Positions 21,309 to 31,450 of a stretch of 32,729 nt of DNA are shown here, in pieces. A program made the position numbers and the translations under genes. The notes under the pieces were generated by a model. The model worked only from the letters and a program-made list of their open reading frames with translations, was not told the DNA's origin and did not search any database. Within the stretch, counting starts at the first letter, position 1. Every line of letters begins with the position of its first letter. This DNA is from CAZDYP01 sp964509505 (lineage in GTDB: Bacteria > Chloroflexota > Anaerolineae > JACRMK01): assembly GCA_964509505.1 (NCBI GenBank), contig CAZDYP010000037.1:1-32729 (forward strand), read 5' to 3'.

Positions 21309-22388
21309 TTATTCATTACCCGTCACGCGAATGCGCGGATCGAGGCGACTATACAACAAATCCGCCAACAGATTCGACGCGATGACGGCAATCGTGACGA
21401 TGAGAAAGACGCCTTGCATCACAGGATAATCGCGGGCGCGAATGCTTTGCAACAACAACAAACCGACGCCTTGATACACAAAGTATTCTTCGATGAGAAA
21501 CGAGCCCCCCACCACAAAGCCAATGCTGATGGCGAGCTGCGTGAACAACGGCAACGCCGCATTGCGCCCCACATACGCTGTCGTGATGCGGCCATCCGAC
21601 AAGCCGCGCGCGCGCGCCACCGTCACGTAATCTTCTTCGAGCGTCGCCGTGGTGCTGCTTTTCATCAGCAGCATCCAGTTGCCAATCGTCGTCAACACAT
21701 ACACTAACATCGGCAACGCCGCATGAAAGAACACGTCGCCGATGAACTCTGGCGTGAGACCGACTTGCATGTTGGGCGAGAGCGAGCCGCGCATCTTGGC
21801 GATAGGCAGGACACTCGTTTGCACACCCAGAATGATGATGACCATAATAGCGATGAGGTAGTTCGGTATCGCGCTCACGATGGAAGCAATCGTCGAAACC
21901 ACTGTATCCACGATGCCGCCCCGCCGATACGCGACGACCATGCCCAAGAAGATGCCTAGCGTGAAGCTAATCATCAACGCCACGCCGACGCTGAACACCG
22001 TCCACGGCAGAAACTTGGCGATGCTGCTGGTGACGGGTGTGCCCGTCGAGCGGAATGATGAGCCGAGATTGCCGCGCAGCAAATTGCCAAGGTAATCGGT
22101 GTATTGCAACAGCATCGGCCGATCAAGATCAATCGCAAAGAGTGAAGCCGCTTGATCGCGCGCTTCGGTATAGGACAAGCCTTGATTGGTCTGCAGTTCT
22201 TGAATGTAAATCTCAACGGGGTTGCCGGGCATCAAGCGCACGATGAAGAACGTGAGGGACGTGACAAAAAAAATCGTGCCGATGGCTTTCAGCAGCCGTT
22301 GCATGGCATAGTTCGAGAAAAAGGCACGCACCGCTCGCCCTAGATTGAATTCCACTGCGGGGGAAAGAGGTTGAGGGGTAGTGGTCAT
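21309..22388 (-). CDS. Oligopeptide-type ABC importer permease (DppB-like)
   Basis: A 359-residue inner-membrane protein. The first helix is followed by FFIVRLMPGNPVEIYI, the DppB/OppB signature, and the EAA loop is VARARGLSDGRITTAYVGRNAALPLF. The N-terminus is about 30 residues longer than in most relatives (MTTTPQPLSPAVEFNLGRAVRAFFS), probably cytoplasmic. It is the first gene of the importer operon; a candidate promoter lies at 22451-22479. No strong Shine-Dalgarno is visible, only GGA about 12 bases upstream. Confidence 0.93.
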   Translation of the reverse strand: MTTTPQPLSPAVEFNLGRAVRAFFSNYAMQRLLKAIGTIFFVTSLTFFIVRLMPGNPVEIYIQELQTNQGLSYTEARDQAASLFAIDLDRPMLLQYTDYLGNLLRGNLGSSFRSTGTPVTSSIAKFLPWTVFSVGVALMISFTLGIFLGMVVAYRRGGIVDTVVSTIASIVSAIPNYLIAIMVIIILGVQTSVLPIAKMRGSLSPNMQVGLTPEFIGDVFFHAALPMLVYVLTTIGNWMLLMKSSTTATLEEDYVTVARARGLSDGRITTAYVGRNAALPLFTQLAISIGFVVGGSFLIEEYFVYQGVGLLLLQSIRARDYPVMQGVFLIVTIAVIASNLLADLLYSRLDPRIRVTGNE

Positions 22389-22450
22389 GCGAACACATCC
22401 GGGTGAGAAACATCACATGCGCAATATGCGTTTGGCGCAAGGGCGCGCAC

Positions 22451-22479
22451 ATCTTACCATAGAGGAGAGGGTTAAGCAA
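22451..22479 (-). promoter_or_regulatory. Candidate promoter of the importer operon
   Basis: On the minus strand TTGCTT (22479-22474) and TAAGAT (22456-22451) are 17 bases apart, and TGG before the -10 gives an extended -10 (TGnTAAGAT). It lies about 63 bp before the DppB-like start in the 162-bp spacer after the giant protein gene. Confidence 0.45.
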
Positions 22480-22550
22480 ACATTTGTCGCATTTTTGTTT
22501 TTCTGGTTCTCCTGACTTGAGTGGGCTTCGTATTGCCCGATTTTCCTTGA

Positions 22551-25500
22551 CTATCGCATCACCAACGGCAGATAAATTGGCTTGTTCAGCGCAGCGTCAC
22601 GCGTCGGCGTCGCAGTGGGCGTCGGCGTGCGTATGGGCGATGTGACGGTGAACACGGTGGACTGGAAGGTGGTTGCACCATCGTAAAGCGCGCTCAACTG
22701 ATACGTATAGGCGCCGCCGCACGCCTCCAGTGGAATCGTCGTCGGCACGTACCACGTCGTCACGCCTGCATCTACCATGAGCTCACCCGACCATGACGCA
22801 ATCGAACCGCAAGGACCATTCACCGCCCATGAAGCATAGACGGTTTGCGAGATCGTTGCCATGTTGGAAATTTTGCCGTAATAGCGAATGTTCTCGCCAA
22901 CATTGAATGTGGTCTTGAGCGTGCCGCTCATATCGGCCGTCCACGTCGAGGCGACCTTCACTAGCACAGGATCGGTGACGTAGCGCCACACCACCACGTC
23001 ATCAATCCAAGAGCCGCGATAGGCGACGCTCGCATCGCTATAAAAATACCAAGCAATCCACACTTGCGGTTGTCCCGTGAAGGCTGTGTAATAAACGTCC
23101 TTGAACTCCCAATCGGCGCTGCCATCCCAGAAGTAACCATAGAAGCGCAGCGTATCTGTCGAGACGCCGAAGAAAACGTAATCCCAACCCGCTTCGATCT
23201 CGCGCCACAACTGGAAGTACGTGTCAGCATCGGTCGCGTTCGACAAATCGAAGGGCCCATAGATCATCCACGTATCCATGTTGTGCGGATAGCAAAACAA
23301 CGATGGCGAGACGCCCTGCGTGCCGCCCCGTGCGGGCCACGCCGCGCGACTCCCCGCGTATGCTTTGGTATTGTCGTCGTCCCAATAGCGCACGTAACCA
23401 TCGTTGTTTTCATCGGACACGACCCAAAGCGTATTGGTGAATGCGCCTTCAAAGGTCTCATACTTGAGGACCTGCCATCCCGCGGCGTTGCGCGCTTGAT
23501 ATTGAGCAGGGAGATTCACAGGCTGTTGGGATCCCTGCGGCTCTTGTCTCATGGGGGAAGCGTGTGCGTCTCGCTGCAACACCAACGGTGTGCCGCGCTC
23601 GCCCGTTCCCGCGAAACCCAAGCGAGGCCCTTCATACGCATAGATGGGCAACACCGAAAAACTTTCGAGCGCGCCTTGTCCACCCGTGCTGCGCAGCTGC
23701 AATACCCACTCGCCATTCGCGCTCACCCCATCGAAAGCCTTCGCTTCGCTATGCGTTTGCGCGACGACATTCCCGACAGCCGCTTGACGATTCCACAATA
23801 TGACGCTGCGCCCGCTCCCTCGCTGCAGCAAGCGCACTTCAAGTTGCGCAGGGTCGTCATGTTGAATGCGATAGCGCACCCGCACCTCGCTCACCGTCGC
23901 ATGGGGTGGCGCATGGTTGAACGTAATCCCACGCTCCACCCACGCGCCTGTGTTGGGAATAGCAAGCCGTTGTGTGGGCGCATCGAGTGTCACACGCGGC
24001 GGGTTGCAGTTCGTCGTCGAGACAAAGTTCGCCGCCACGCTCTGGTTGCTATTCATCGTGACGGAAATCGGATTCGCATTGCCGTTCACGTTGCCCGTCC
24101 AATGGGTGAATGTATAACCGTTGCTCGCCGTCGCCGTCAACACCACCAACGTGCCAGAGAGATATTGCGTGTTGTTCACGCAATTCGGCGCAACCGAACG
24201 CGCTACTCCGCCACCATTGTTTGGATTGACGTTCACGCTCAAACTGTAACAGGGCGCAAAGCTCGCAGCCAATCGCAACACGCCTGCGCCGCTGCTCTTG
24301 TAGTTTGCGACTTCGATGTAATAGGTGACGCCGCCCAACACCTCTGCTTGCAACGACGACACTAGCACCGTGCCTGCTGTGATGTCATCGTTACATGCGA
24401 CATTCGCCAAGCTGCCCCGCGCGCCGCGCCACAACGCCAGCACCGTATCATAGTTGCTGCCAATGGTGTTCACGCTCAAGCGTCCATTCGTCGGCGGCAC
24501 ATAGCGATACCACACGCTCGCCGCGCCGCGCCCGCCATTCACGCTATTGGCTGCGCACGGCAAGATGGGATCATCATTCGCCGTCGTCGCAAACGTGACG
24601 CTTTGCGTGTAACTGTAGGGCGTAGGGCTGACGATAAACGCATTGCCGATGTCGTCATTGGGCACGCCTGGGTTGATGGTCACTGCGCCATAGATGTTGT
24701 TGTTCTCGTTGTTCTCGGCGATGGCGCAGCCCGAATCCACAAATGCGGCTAAGGTGCGCGTGCCAGTAATCAACACATTGGGATAAATGAAACTTTGGGT
24801 CGCGCCTGCTGCCAATGCAGACACCCCCCAGTAGATTGAACTGTAATCGAAGCACCCTGTCGGTTGACGATCAACATAAAGGTCTAACCAAAAATTCGTG
24901 TTAACGGCAGCCGAGCCTTGATTCTTGATTTGCACGGTCACGGTCACAGCCTGCCCGTTCAACGGATTCGTCGGCGTGTAGCTGATGCCTGGCACGATCA
25001 AATCGGGTTGCGGCGTCACATTCGTTTGCGCGCTAAACAAACCACGGCCATGCGTCGCCGCCACCAACGTCGTGTTCATCCAAAACAATTCATCCACCGA
25101 CACATTGGCGGGACCATCGTGCGGCAGGCGCCACGTGGCACCGCCATCCTCACTGGTGAATATACCCACTTCCGTGCCAACGTACAACCAGTTCGAGTTG
25201 TTCGGATGAATCACCAGACTCCGCACAGGCACGTTGGGCAACCCCGTCTCAGCAGCGCCAGTGAGCTCACTCCACGTCGCGCCCCCGTCATTCGTGCGCC
25301 ACACATTATCCGCGCTGAACCCGCCGAAGGTCACGTAAACGATATTTGAATTGTTGCGATCAATGGTGATGCGTGTGACATACCGATTCGGCAAGGGCGG
25401 CGAGTTTGTGTCCATACGCACCCACGTGGGCGCTGCGGCTGTGCCATTCGTCGTCATATAAATATCGCCGTTGTTGTGTCCAACCCAAATAAGATTGGAA

Positions 25501-27395
25501 TTGCCTGGCGCCACAGCCAACGCGCTGATGCGCGTATTGTTATTATCGGCGGGCTTGATGTTCGACCACGACGGCAGCAAAAATTTCACGTTCGTGCTGC
25601 GCCACAAACTGCAACCGCCCGCGAGCAGCGTGTTGGGATTGTTGGGGTCAAGGATGAACGGCGCGATGAAGTTGGCGCACGAATTTGCATCGCTCAAACC
25701 AAAGTGAATGTACGACGACGAGAGGCCCGCATTGGTGCTGCGATGAAGCTGCAAGAACACATACTCGCCATAAAAATAATTGGGGTCGCTTGGATCCGCA
25801 GCCGACCAACCGCCGTCGCCGCCCGACATCGTCGTCCACGTTTCGGTGCCGCCCGCATAACGCAGCGTGCCGTTGTCTTGCGTGCCGCCGACAATGACGC
25901 CGCTCGTCGCATTGCCTGCCGCGCCATAAAATTGTGTGATGCCCAGATTGTTGTTGAGCTCTTGCCATCCGAAAACTGAAAAGACGCCGTACACATCGTC
26001 TGCGCGATAGACGCCGCCGTCGTTGGTAAAATAGACAGTCTTGTTTGTATGGCCGTTGAAATTCGGATGATGAAGGATGAAGTGATGATCGGCGTGCGCG
26101 GAGTTCGGCGCACTCCACCACTGGCTAATTTTCGTGAGCGATGCGCCGCCGTCGCGACTGCGCCACAGGTCAATGCCGCCCACCACCAGGGTATTCGCAT
26201 CGGTCGGATCCACCCACAGCGCATTGTCGTACCAACCTTGCGAGCCGAGAAAGTAGTTGCCTGTATTCATCCGTGTATAACTCTGCCCGCCATTCACGCT
26301 GCGCCACACCTCGCCGTTGTTCGCATCCACCGACGCATAGACGATGTTGGGTGAGCTTGGCGCATACGCCACCTCGACGCGTCCTGTCGTCGGCAATCCT
26401 GCTGCCGCATTCCACGTCACACCACTATCTACCGAATACCACGCGCCGCTCCAACCGCTTGCAATCGCGCGCGTGCTATCAGTTGGATGGAAGTTGAGGT
26501 CGAGCGCCGCATCGTTGGTGTAAGTACGCGTCCAGCTCACGCCGCCATTCGTGCTGCGCCAAATGCCATTGCTCGTTCCCGCCAAGACGAGCAAGCCATT
26601 CGACGGCGCAATGGCGAGGCGATTCACGTAATAAAAATTGGCGTTGGTGGTTGACGAAAGTTGGGTCCACGTCGCGCCGCCATCCGCACTTTTGAAAATG
26701 CCCGCGCCGCGCAAACCATCGGCATTGTAAAAGCCTTCGCCTGTGCCAGCGTACAAAATGTTTGGATTCGTCGGATCCATGACCAGCGTCGAGACGGCGA
26801 GGTTCGCCATGAAGTCATCAACGGGTTGCCAGGACGCGCCACCAGTCGTCGTCTTCCAGACGCCGCCGCTCACACTCCCGACCCACATCCACGTCGGTGT
26901 GATGGGATGAATCACCATCGAGCGAATGCGCCCGCCAATGTTGCCGGGGCCGAGCCATGTCCAAGCGCCGCGCTCGATGCCCGCCTCGCTCGTGACGTTG
27001 GCGCGTTGCGCCGCGCGCATCTGTTGGGTGTGTTGCATGGCGCGCTGCAAACCATCGGCGGGAATCACACCGTTCTCGTCTTGCTGCTGCAGGAGGCGAA
27101 AGCGCAACGCCTCATCCGGTTGATCGGGTCTGCGCTGTTCAGTCAGGCTAAGCGCTTGCGCCACTTTGCCGTCAGGCATCACGCAAATTTCTTCGGGCAA
27201 CAACCCGCGCTGGCGCAGCTGGCGCCATTGCGTGAGCGTGAGCTGGCGTTGCGTTGCAATTTGCGTCTCGGTTAGCCAGTGCTGGTCACACCAATACGTT
27301 GACAACGCAGGACGCGCGCTGAGGTAGAGCAATACGCTCAACCCACACAGCAGCAGCGTGAGCCAGGCACGACGATGTGCGAAAAATGGTTTCAA
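22551..27395 (-). CDS. Giant secreted modular protein: BNR propeller, adhesion domains, YLPLVMR tail
   Basis: A 1614-residue exported protein. A signal anchor is at residues 10-27 (RAWLTLLLCGLSVLLYLSAR). From about 145 to 800 there are sortilin/BNR-type beta-propeller blades with repeated GGxxW boxes (SADGGATW, STNGGVSW, SEDGGATW). Then come a CARDB-like domain (PDLIVPGISYTPTNP ... IAENNENNN), a PPC-like domain (SVWYRYVPPTNGRL), an InlB-type repeat (YTFTHWTGNVNGNANPISV), a proprotein-convertase P-like domain (around VRYRIQHDDPAQLEVRLL), and a jelly-roll region with DTYFQLWREIEAGWDY, as in immune-inhibitor-A-like proteases. The linker TPTPTATPT precedes the final IYLPLVMR. No protease triad is evident, so binding or adhesion is likely. 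It starts with TTG at 27395; AAAGGGG lies about 14 bases upstream. Confidence 0.9.
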   Translation of the reverse strand: MKPFFAHRRAWLTLLLCGLSVLLYLSARPALSTYWCDQHWLTETQIATQRQLTLTQWRQLRQRGLLPEEICVMPDGKVAQALSLTEQRRPDQPDEALRFRLLQQQDENGVIPADGLQRAMQHTQQMRAAQRANVTSEAGIERGAWTWLGPGNIGGRIRSMVIHPITPTWMWVGSVSGGVWKTTTGGASWQPVDDFMANLAVSTLVMDPTNPNILYAGTGEGFYNADGLRGAGIFKSADGGATWTQLSSTTNANFYYVNRLAIAPSNGLLVLAGTSNGIWRSTNGGVSWTRTYTNDAALDLNFHPTDSTRAIASGWSGAWYSVDSGVTWNAAAGLPTTGRVEVAYAPSSPNIVYASVDANNGEVWRSVNGGQSYTRMNTGNYFLGSQGWYDNALWVDPTDANTLVVGGIDLWRSRDGGASLTKISQWWSAPNSAHADHHFILHHPNFNGHTNKTVYFTNDGGVYRADDVYGVFSVFGWQELNNNLGITQFYGAAGNATSGVIVGGTQDNGTLRYAGGTETWTTMSGGDGGWSAADPSDPNYFYGEYVFLQLHRSTNAGLSSSYIHFGLSDANSCANFIAPFILDPNNPNTLLAGGCSLWRSTNVKFLLPSWSNIKPADNNNTRISALAVAPGNSNLIWVGHNNGDIYMTTNGTAAAPTWVRMDTNSPPLPNRYVTRITIDRNNSNIVYVTFGGFSADNVWRTNDGGATWSELTGAAETGLPNVPVRSLVIHPNNSNWLYVGTEVGIFTSEDGGATWRLPHDGPANVSVDELFWMNTTLVAATHGRGLFSAQTNVTPQPDLIVPGISYTPTNPLNGQAVTVTVQIKNQGSAAVNTNFWLDLYVDRQPTGCFDYSSIYWGVSALAAGATQSFIYPNVLITGTRTLAAFVDSGCAIAENNENNNIYGAVTINPGVPNDDIGNAFIVSPTPYSYTQSVTFATTANDDPILPCAANSVNGGRGAASVWYRYVPPTNGRLSVNTIGSNYDTVLALWRGARGSLANVACNDDITAGTVLVSSLQAEVLGGVTYYIEVANYKSSGAGVLRLAASFAPCYSLSVNVNPNNGGGVARSVAPNCVNNTQYLSGTLVVLTATASNGYTFTHWTGNVNGNANPISVTMNSNQSVAANFVSTTNCNPPRVTLDAPTQRLAIPNTGAWVERGITFNHAPPHATVSEVRVRYRIQHDDPAQLEVRLLQRGSGRSVILWNRQAAVGNVVAQTHSEAKAFDGVSANGEWVLQLRSTGGQGALESFSVLPIYAYEGPRLGFAGTGERGTPLVLQRDAHASPMRQEPQGSQQPVNLPAQYQARNAAGWQVLKYETFEGAFTNTLWVVSDENNDGYVRYWDDDNTKAYAGSRAAWPARGGTQGVSPSLFCYPHNMDTWMIYGPFDLSNATDADTYFQLWREIEAGWDYVFFGVSTDTLRFYGYFWDGSADWEFKDVYYTAFTGQPQVWIAWYFYSDASVAYRGSWIDDVVVWRYVTDPVLVKVASTWTADMSGTLKTTFNVGENIRYYGKISNMATISQTVYASWAVNGPCGSIASWSGELMVDAGVTTWYVPTTIPLEACGGAYTYQLSALYDGATTFQSTVFTVTSPIRTPTPTATPTRDAALNKPIYLPLVMR

Positions 27396-27442
27396 GTAGC
27401 ACGCAGCCCCTTTGCAAAATTCAAACCAAGCGCTGAAGCTTG

Positions 27443-30400
27443 TTACGGCTCTCCTATTAACTCGCGAATCACCTGTTGTAACTCTAACGTCTGTCCCCGC
27501 AAGAGCGCTACATTCAATTGATTGAGCGGCAACAACACTCGCAACGCCGTCAAGATCGGGCGCGCGCTGGCTTCTATTTCACTATCGCTCGATGGATGAT
27601 GGAGCGCGAGCCCCAACAATTCTGCGGCGCGTAACGTCTGTCCTTCTTGCAAACGCAGCTGCGCGAAACCGGCGACCGCATATAACAAGCGCGGTTCTAA
27701 ATTGAGGCGCTGCGCCAATTGAATCGCTTCGTGGAAGTATTGCTTGGCTTCGGCGATGTTGCCAAAGCCAAGCATCACGCGCCCCAAGCTCACCCAATCC
27801 CAAATCAGCCCCCCCTGATCGCCCAACGCGCGTCGCAGGTCGAGGCTATCGTGAAAGAGCGAACCAGCTGTCTCGTAATCTCCGCGCAACAACGCGCAAT
27901 CGCCCAAATTGCTCAAGCTCCACGCCATGCCCGCGCGGTGTCCAATGTCACGATAAATCTCCAAGGCCTCTTGAAAATGATTCTCCGCTTCGTTGTACAG
28001 GCCGCGCGTCTCTGCGACGACGCCTAATTGATTCAGCACGTGCGCGATGTTCGTTTGGCTATGCAGCTTGCGAAACAAGATCAGCGCGTGCTCAAAATAG
28101 GTTGTGGCATCCGCCAATTTGCCGCGCACCCGCGCCATTTGCCCTAAGTTCGTCAACGCGCCCGCTACCCCGCCCTGATTAGCGATTTCGGAATGAATTT
28201 GCAAACTCTGCGTGAAGTAAGCTTCGGCTTGAGTGTAATTACCGCGTTGCCGCTCGACCAAGCCCATGTTGTTCAAGGTTTGCGCCATACCCAACCGATG
28301 CTCATGGGTTTCAGCCAAGCTCAAGCACTCCCGATACAACGTCATTGCCTTGTCATGTTCACCGCGCGCCATTTCCAAGCGCCCTAACATATTGAGCGCG
28401 TCCACGCTGCGCTGTGGATCGTTCAATTGTCGCGCCAACGTCAAACTCTCCTCAAAGCGTTCACGCGCCGCCGCTGTTTCCCCCAACAGCATAGACACTT
28501 CACCCAAGCGCAAGGTCAACGAGGCTAAACGCGAAGGTGGCTGCGTCTCCGTTGCGGCTGCCGATGGCGCCGCTTCGGCAGGCGCCATCGCCAACGCGTG
28601 CGCCTGATTGAAAAACGTCAACGCTTCTTGATAGGCGCTGAAGCTCAACGCCTGCTCGCCGGCGAGCTCGAAATAGGCGAGCGCCTTCGCTGCATGATTG
28701 GCTTGCTGCCAATGATAGGCTAACACCGAATAGAAACGGGACAAATCCCCCGCGTACGTGCGCTCATGCCACTCGGCAACCACGCGATGCAACGCGCGCC
28801 GTTGCGCGTATAGCATCAAGTTGTAAACGACTTCTTGAATAATCGCGTGTTTGAAACGATAAAGCGGTACGAGCTCACGCATTTCAACCGCCAACAAATC
28901 GTGGCGTTGCAAGGCGTTGAGGATGTTGGGCAAATGTGGGTGGTCGGTCGCTACGGGATAAATATCCCGCAACAGGTCTAATTCAAACTCGCGCCCGATG
29001 ACACTCGCCGTTTTCAACGCCAATTGTTGCGGCGGCGGCAAGCGATCAATGCGACTGGTAATTGCGCCTTGCACGGTGTCGGGCAAATGCAACTCGCGCA
29101 AATTGTCCACACCCGCCGCCAAACGACACTCGTCGCCTTCCACGATGATCGCGTTCTCATCGTACAACGCATACGCTAGCTCGACGCTGAAAAAGGGATT
29201 GCCCTGCGCTTTCTCTTGGATGAACGACAACACTTCGGCTGGCGCCTTGCTCACGCCTAAGCGCTGACAGACGAGCGTCACGACATCACTGGGCGTCAAG
29301 ACATCGAGCTTGAGAGTTTGGACCGTTGGCGTTTCGCGGATAAGCGAATATTCAGGCGCTGCGGTCATAGTCGCGCCATCCCCACTTTCTAATAAAGGGC
29401 GCGTCGCTAAAATCAACATCATGGGTTGCACGCGTTGAATCATCAACCATGCCAACGCCCACGACGCCGTATCAAACCAGTGCGCGTCTTCGAGGATCAG
29501 TAACTTCGGCGAACGCGCGCACGACCATTGCAAGGTTTGCAACAATAAATCGCGTGTGCGGTTGGCGCGCGCCGCGCCCGTCAATTGCGCCGTGTGTTCG
29601 TTATCAGGTAAATCGAGCGGCAACACTGAATTGAACAGCGGCGCCATTTTCTCCAACTCAGGCTCCAGCTCCAACAAATCCAAAATATGACGGCGGCGTT
29701 TCTCCAAATCGCCCATCACATTCAGGTCAAACAACTGACTGAAGACGCCGCGCCAACCTTGATAGGGGGTCGCTTGTTCGATGGCGCTGCCTGCGCCGAC
29801 GAACACGCTTAAGCGCTGCGCTTCGGCTTGGCGCCGCAATTCTGCTATCAGTTGCGACTTGCCAATACCCGCCTCGCCTTCAATCAAAAAGTAACTGCTC
29901 ACTTTGTCACGCACCAAACGCTCTAACGCTTGTAACAAGCTCTGACGCTCGCGGGCGCGCCCCACCAACACATTGTCTGTTCGCGCCGTGAAGCGTCTTT
30001 GTCCAATAGGACGATAGCAAGGGATCGGTTCGGGTTTGCCTTTCACGCTCAACGGCGACAAGGTTTCAAAATCCAATTGAGCGTGCGCCGCTTCATACGT
30101 CGCTTCATCGCATAAGACCAACGGCATTGCTTCGGATGTTTTGCGTTCGGAAGCCTGAGGCGGGGCGTTCACGCCAGACGACTCAGGATTCGCCATAGGT
30201 TGCGCCGCTTGCATCAAGCGCGCTGCTAGATTCACCACATCGCCGATCATCGTGTATTCACGGCGGCGCTCATTGCCCACCGAGCCGCAAAACGCGCGCC
30301 CTGTGGTAATGCCAATAGCGCTGTTCAAACCCAACTCGCGCAACGCTCCCTCAGCCTCCAACGCCGCGCGCACCCCGCGCAAGGCATCATCTTCGTGCGC

Positions 30401-31435
30401 CAATGGCGGCAAGCCTAATACCGCAATCAATGTAATGCCTTTGTCATCCACGCTCAACTTGTTGATGCTGCCCTGATAGCGATTGATCACCGTTTGCAAC
30501 GCGCGCATCACGTGTTGCGCTTGCGTCAACGAGGTTCTCGCATTTAAATCAGGCAAGTTGATGAACAGCGTCGTGATCGTGCGTAGTTCCGCCAACCACG
30601 CGGTCTGTCCCGCTTCGATGCGCGAAGAAACAGCCAATGGCACGTAAGCCCGTAACGCCTCTGCCGACAAGGTCGCTAGCTCGGAAGCACGCGCGGGCGA
30701 GAGTGGGAGCGGCAGCTGCACGGCGTCCAGCCGCACGACACGCTCACCGCCATTCAAACTAGCCGTCCCCACACACTGAGGCGTCACTAATTCCCATGCT
30801 TCGGCTGACACGATGACTTCGCCTGCCTGCGCCGCATGTTCAGCCATAGCAGCTTGCACAATCGGGGCGCCCGTCACCAACAATTCCCAATGTCCGTTTA
30901 CGCCGCCTAGTCGCATGGCGGTCACATCACCCGCGCCAATGCCAATGTGCATCGTCAAAGGCACTTGATCATTGGCGAGCTCAACGCGCAACAACGCCTG
31001 CATCGCCAGCGCACATTGTGCGGCGCGCAACGTCGCCACGCTCAAAGAAGACGGGGGATGAGAGAGAGGAGGCGCAGGTATGTCATCCTCCCGCTCGCGT
31101 TCTCCCTCAGCTGCGGCCCTCCGTCTTTCATCCTCTGCCCAGAACGCGAGCAACGCATCGCCCGCAAACTTCACGACCTCGCCGCCATGCGCCACAATCA
31201 AATCAATGAGTTGACCAAAATAATCGTTGAGCAGGCGCGTCAATTCCTCTGCGCCGACGGGGCCCTGCTGCGCCAGCTGGTCCGCCAACACGCTGAAACC
31301 AGAAATGTCGGCATATAGCACCGCTGCGGGAAATTGCGTAGCGTGAGGCAATTCAAATGAGGTTAGCGGGGAGGCGATGCGCCGCGCGATCATTGCCGGC
31401 ACATAACTCGCGAGGGTTTCAAGCAAAGCGGTCAT
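27443..31435 (-). CDS. Soluble-adenylyl-cyclase-like protein: two cyclase domains, AAA-type ATPase, TPRs
   Basis: A 1330-residue cytoplasmic protein. Cyclase domain 1 (about 35-215) has both metal-binding aspartates, YADISGF (Asp43) and VVKFAGDALLAFW (Lys89, Asp93), but no transition-state Asn/Arg. Cyclase domain 2 (about 285-475) has lost the first Asp (LFINLPD) but keeps DDKG (Lys332) and IGDVVNLAARL (Asn402, Arg406). One composite site is therefore expected, as in mammalian ADCY10, whose FCGIVG ... EYTVIGQKVNLAARM is echoed here by FCGSVG ... EYTMIGDVVNLAARL. A STAND/AAA-like ATPase follows (Walker A EGEAGIGKS, 520-527; Walker B KLLILEDAHW), then a long helical region and about seven TPRs (960-1280). 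It should make cAMP under control of ligand or partner binding. No Shine-Dalgarno is obvious at ATG 31435. Confidence 0.93.
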   Translation of the reverse strand: MTALLETLASYVPAMIARRIASPLTSFELPHATQFPAAVLYADISGFSVLADQLAQQGPVGAEELTRLLNDYFGQLIDLIVAHGGEVVKFAGDALLAFWAEDERRRAAAEGEREREDDIPAPPLSHPPSSLSVATLRAAQCALAMQALLRVELANDQVPLTMHIGIGAGDVTAMRLGGVNGHWELLVTGAPIVQAAMAEHAAQAGEVIVSAEAWELVTPQCVGTASLNGGERVVRLDAVQLPLPLSPARASELATLSAEALRAYVPLAVSSRIEAGQTAWLAELRTITTLFINLPDLNARTSLTQAQHVMRALQTVINRYQGSINKLSVDDKGITLIAVLGLPPLAHEDDALRGVRAALEAEGALRELGLNSAIGITTGRAFCGSVGNERRREYTMIGDVVNLAARLMQAAQPMANPESSGVNAPPQASERKTSEAMPLVLCDEATYEAAHAQLDFETLSPLSVKGKPEPIPCYRPIGQRRFTARTDNVLVGRARERQSLLQALERLVRDKVSSYFLIEGEAGIGKSQLIAELRRQAEAQRLSVFVGAGSAIEQATPYQGWRGVFSQLFDLNVMGDLEKRRRHILDLLELEPELEKMAPLFNSVLPLDLPDNEHTAQLTGAARANRTRDLLLQTLQWSCARSPKLLILEDAHWFDTASWALAWLMIQRVQPMMLILATRPLLESGDGATMTAAPEYSLIRETPTVQTLKLDVLTPSDVVTLVCQRLGVSKAPAEVLSFIQEKAQGNPFFSVELAYALYDENAIIVEGDECRLAAGVDNLRELHLPDTVQGAITSRIDRLPPPQQLALKTASVIGREFELDLLRDIYPVATDHPHLPNILNALQRHDLLAVEMRELVPLYRFKHAIIQEVVYNLMLYAQRRALHRVVAEWHERTYAGDLSRFYSVLAYHWQQANHAAKALAYFELAGEQALSFSAYQEALTFFNQAHALAMAPAEAAPSAAATETQPPSRLASLTLRLGEVSMLLGETAAARERFEESLTLARQLNDPQRSVDALNMLGRLEMARGEHDKAMTLYRECLSLAETHEHRLGMAQTLNNMGLVERQRGNYTQAEAYFTQSLQIHSEIANQGGVAGALTNLGQMARVRGKLADATTYFEHALILFRKLHSQTNIAHVLNQLGVVAETRGLYNEAENHFQEALEIYRDIGHRAGMAWSLSNLGDCALLRGDYETAGSLFHDSLDLRRALGDQGGLIWDWVSLGRVMLGFGNIAEAKQYFHEAIQLAQRLNLEPRLLYAVAGFAQLRLQEGQTLRAAELLGLALHHPSSDSEIEASARPILTALRVLLPLNQLNVALLRGQTLELQQVIRELIGEP

Positions 31436-31450
31436 GGGGTTTTGGCTTCA

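Noticed and set aside
23064..24365. 433-codon open frame on the plus strand
   Set aside because: It lies opposite the giant BNR protein, whose domains are recognisable along this stretch. The plus-strand translation is Arg/His-rich with no family pattern, a typical GC-rich shadow.
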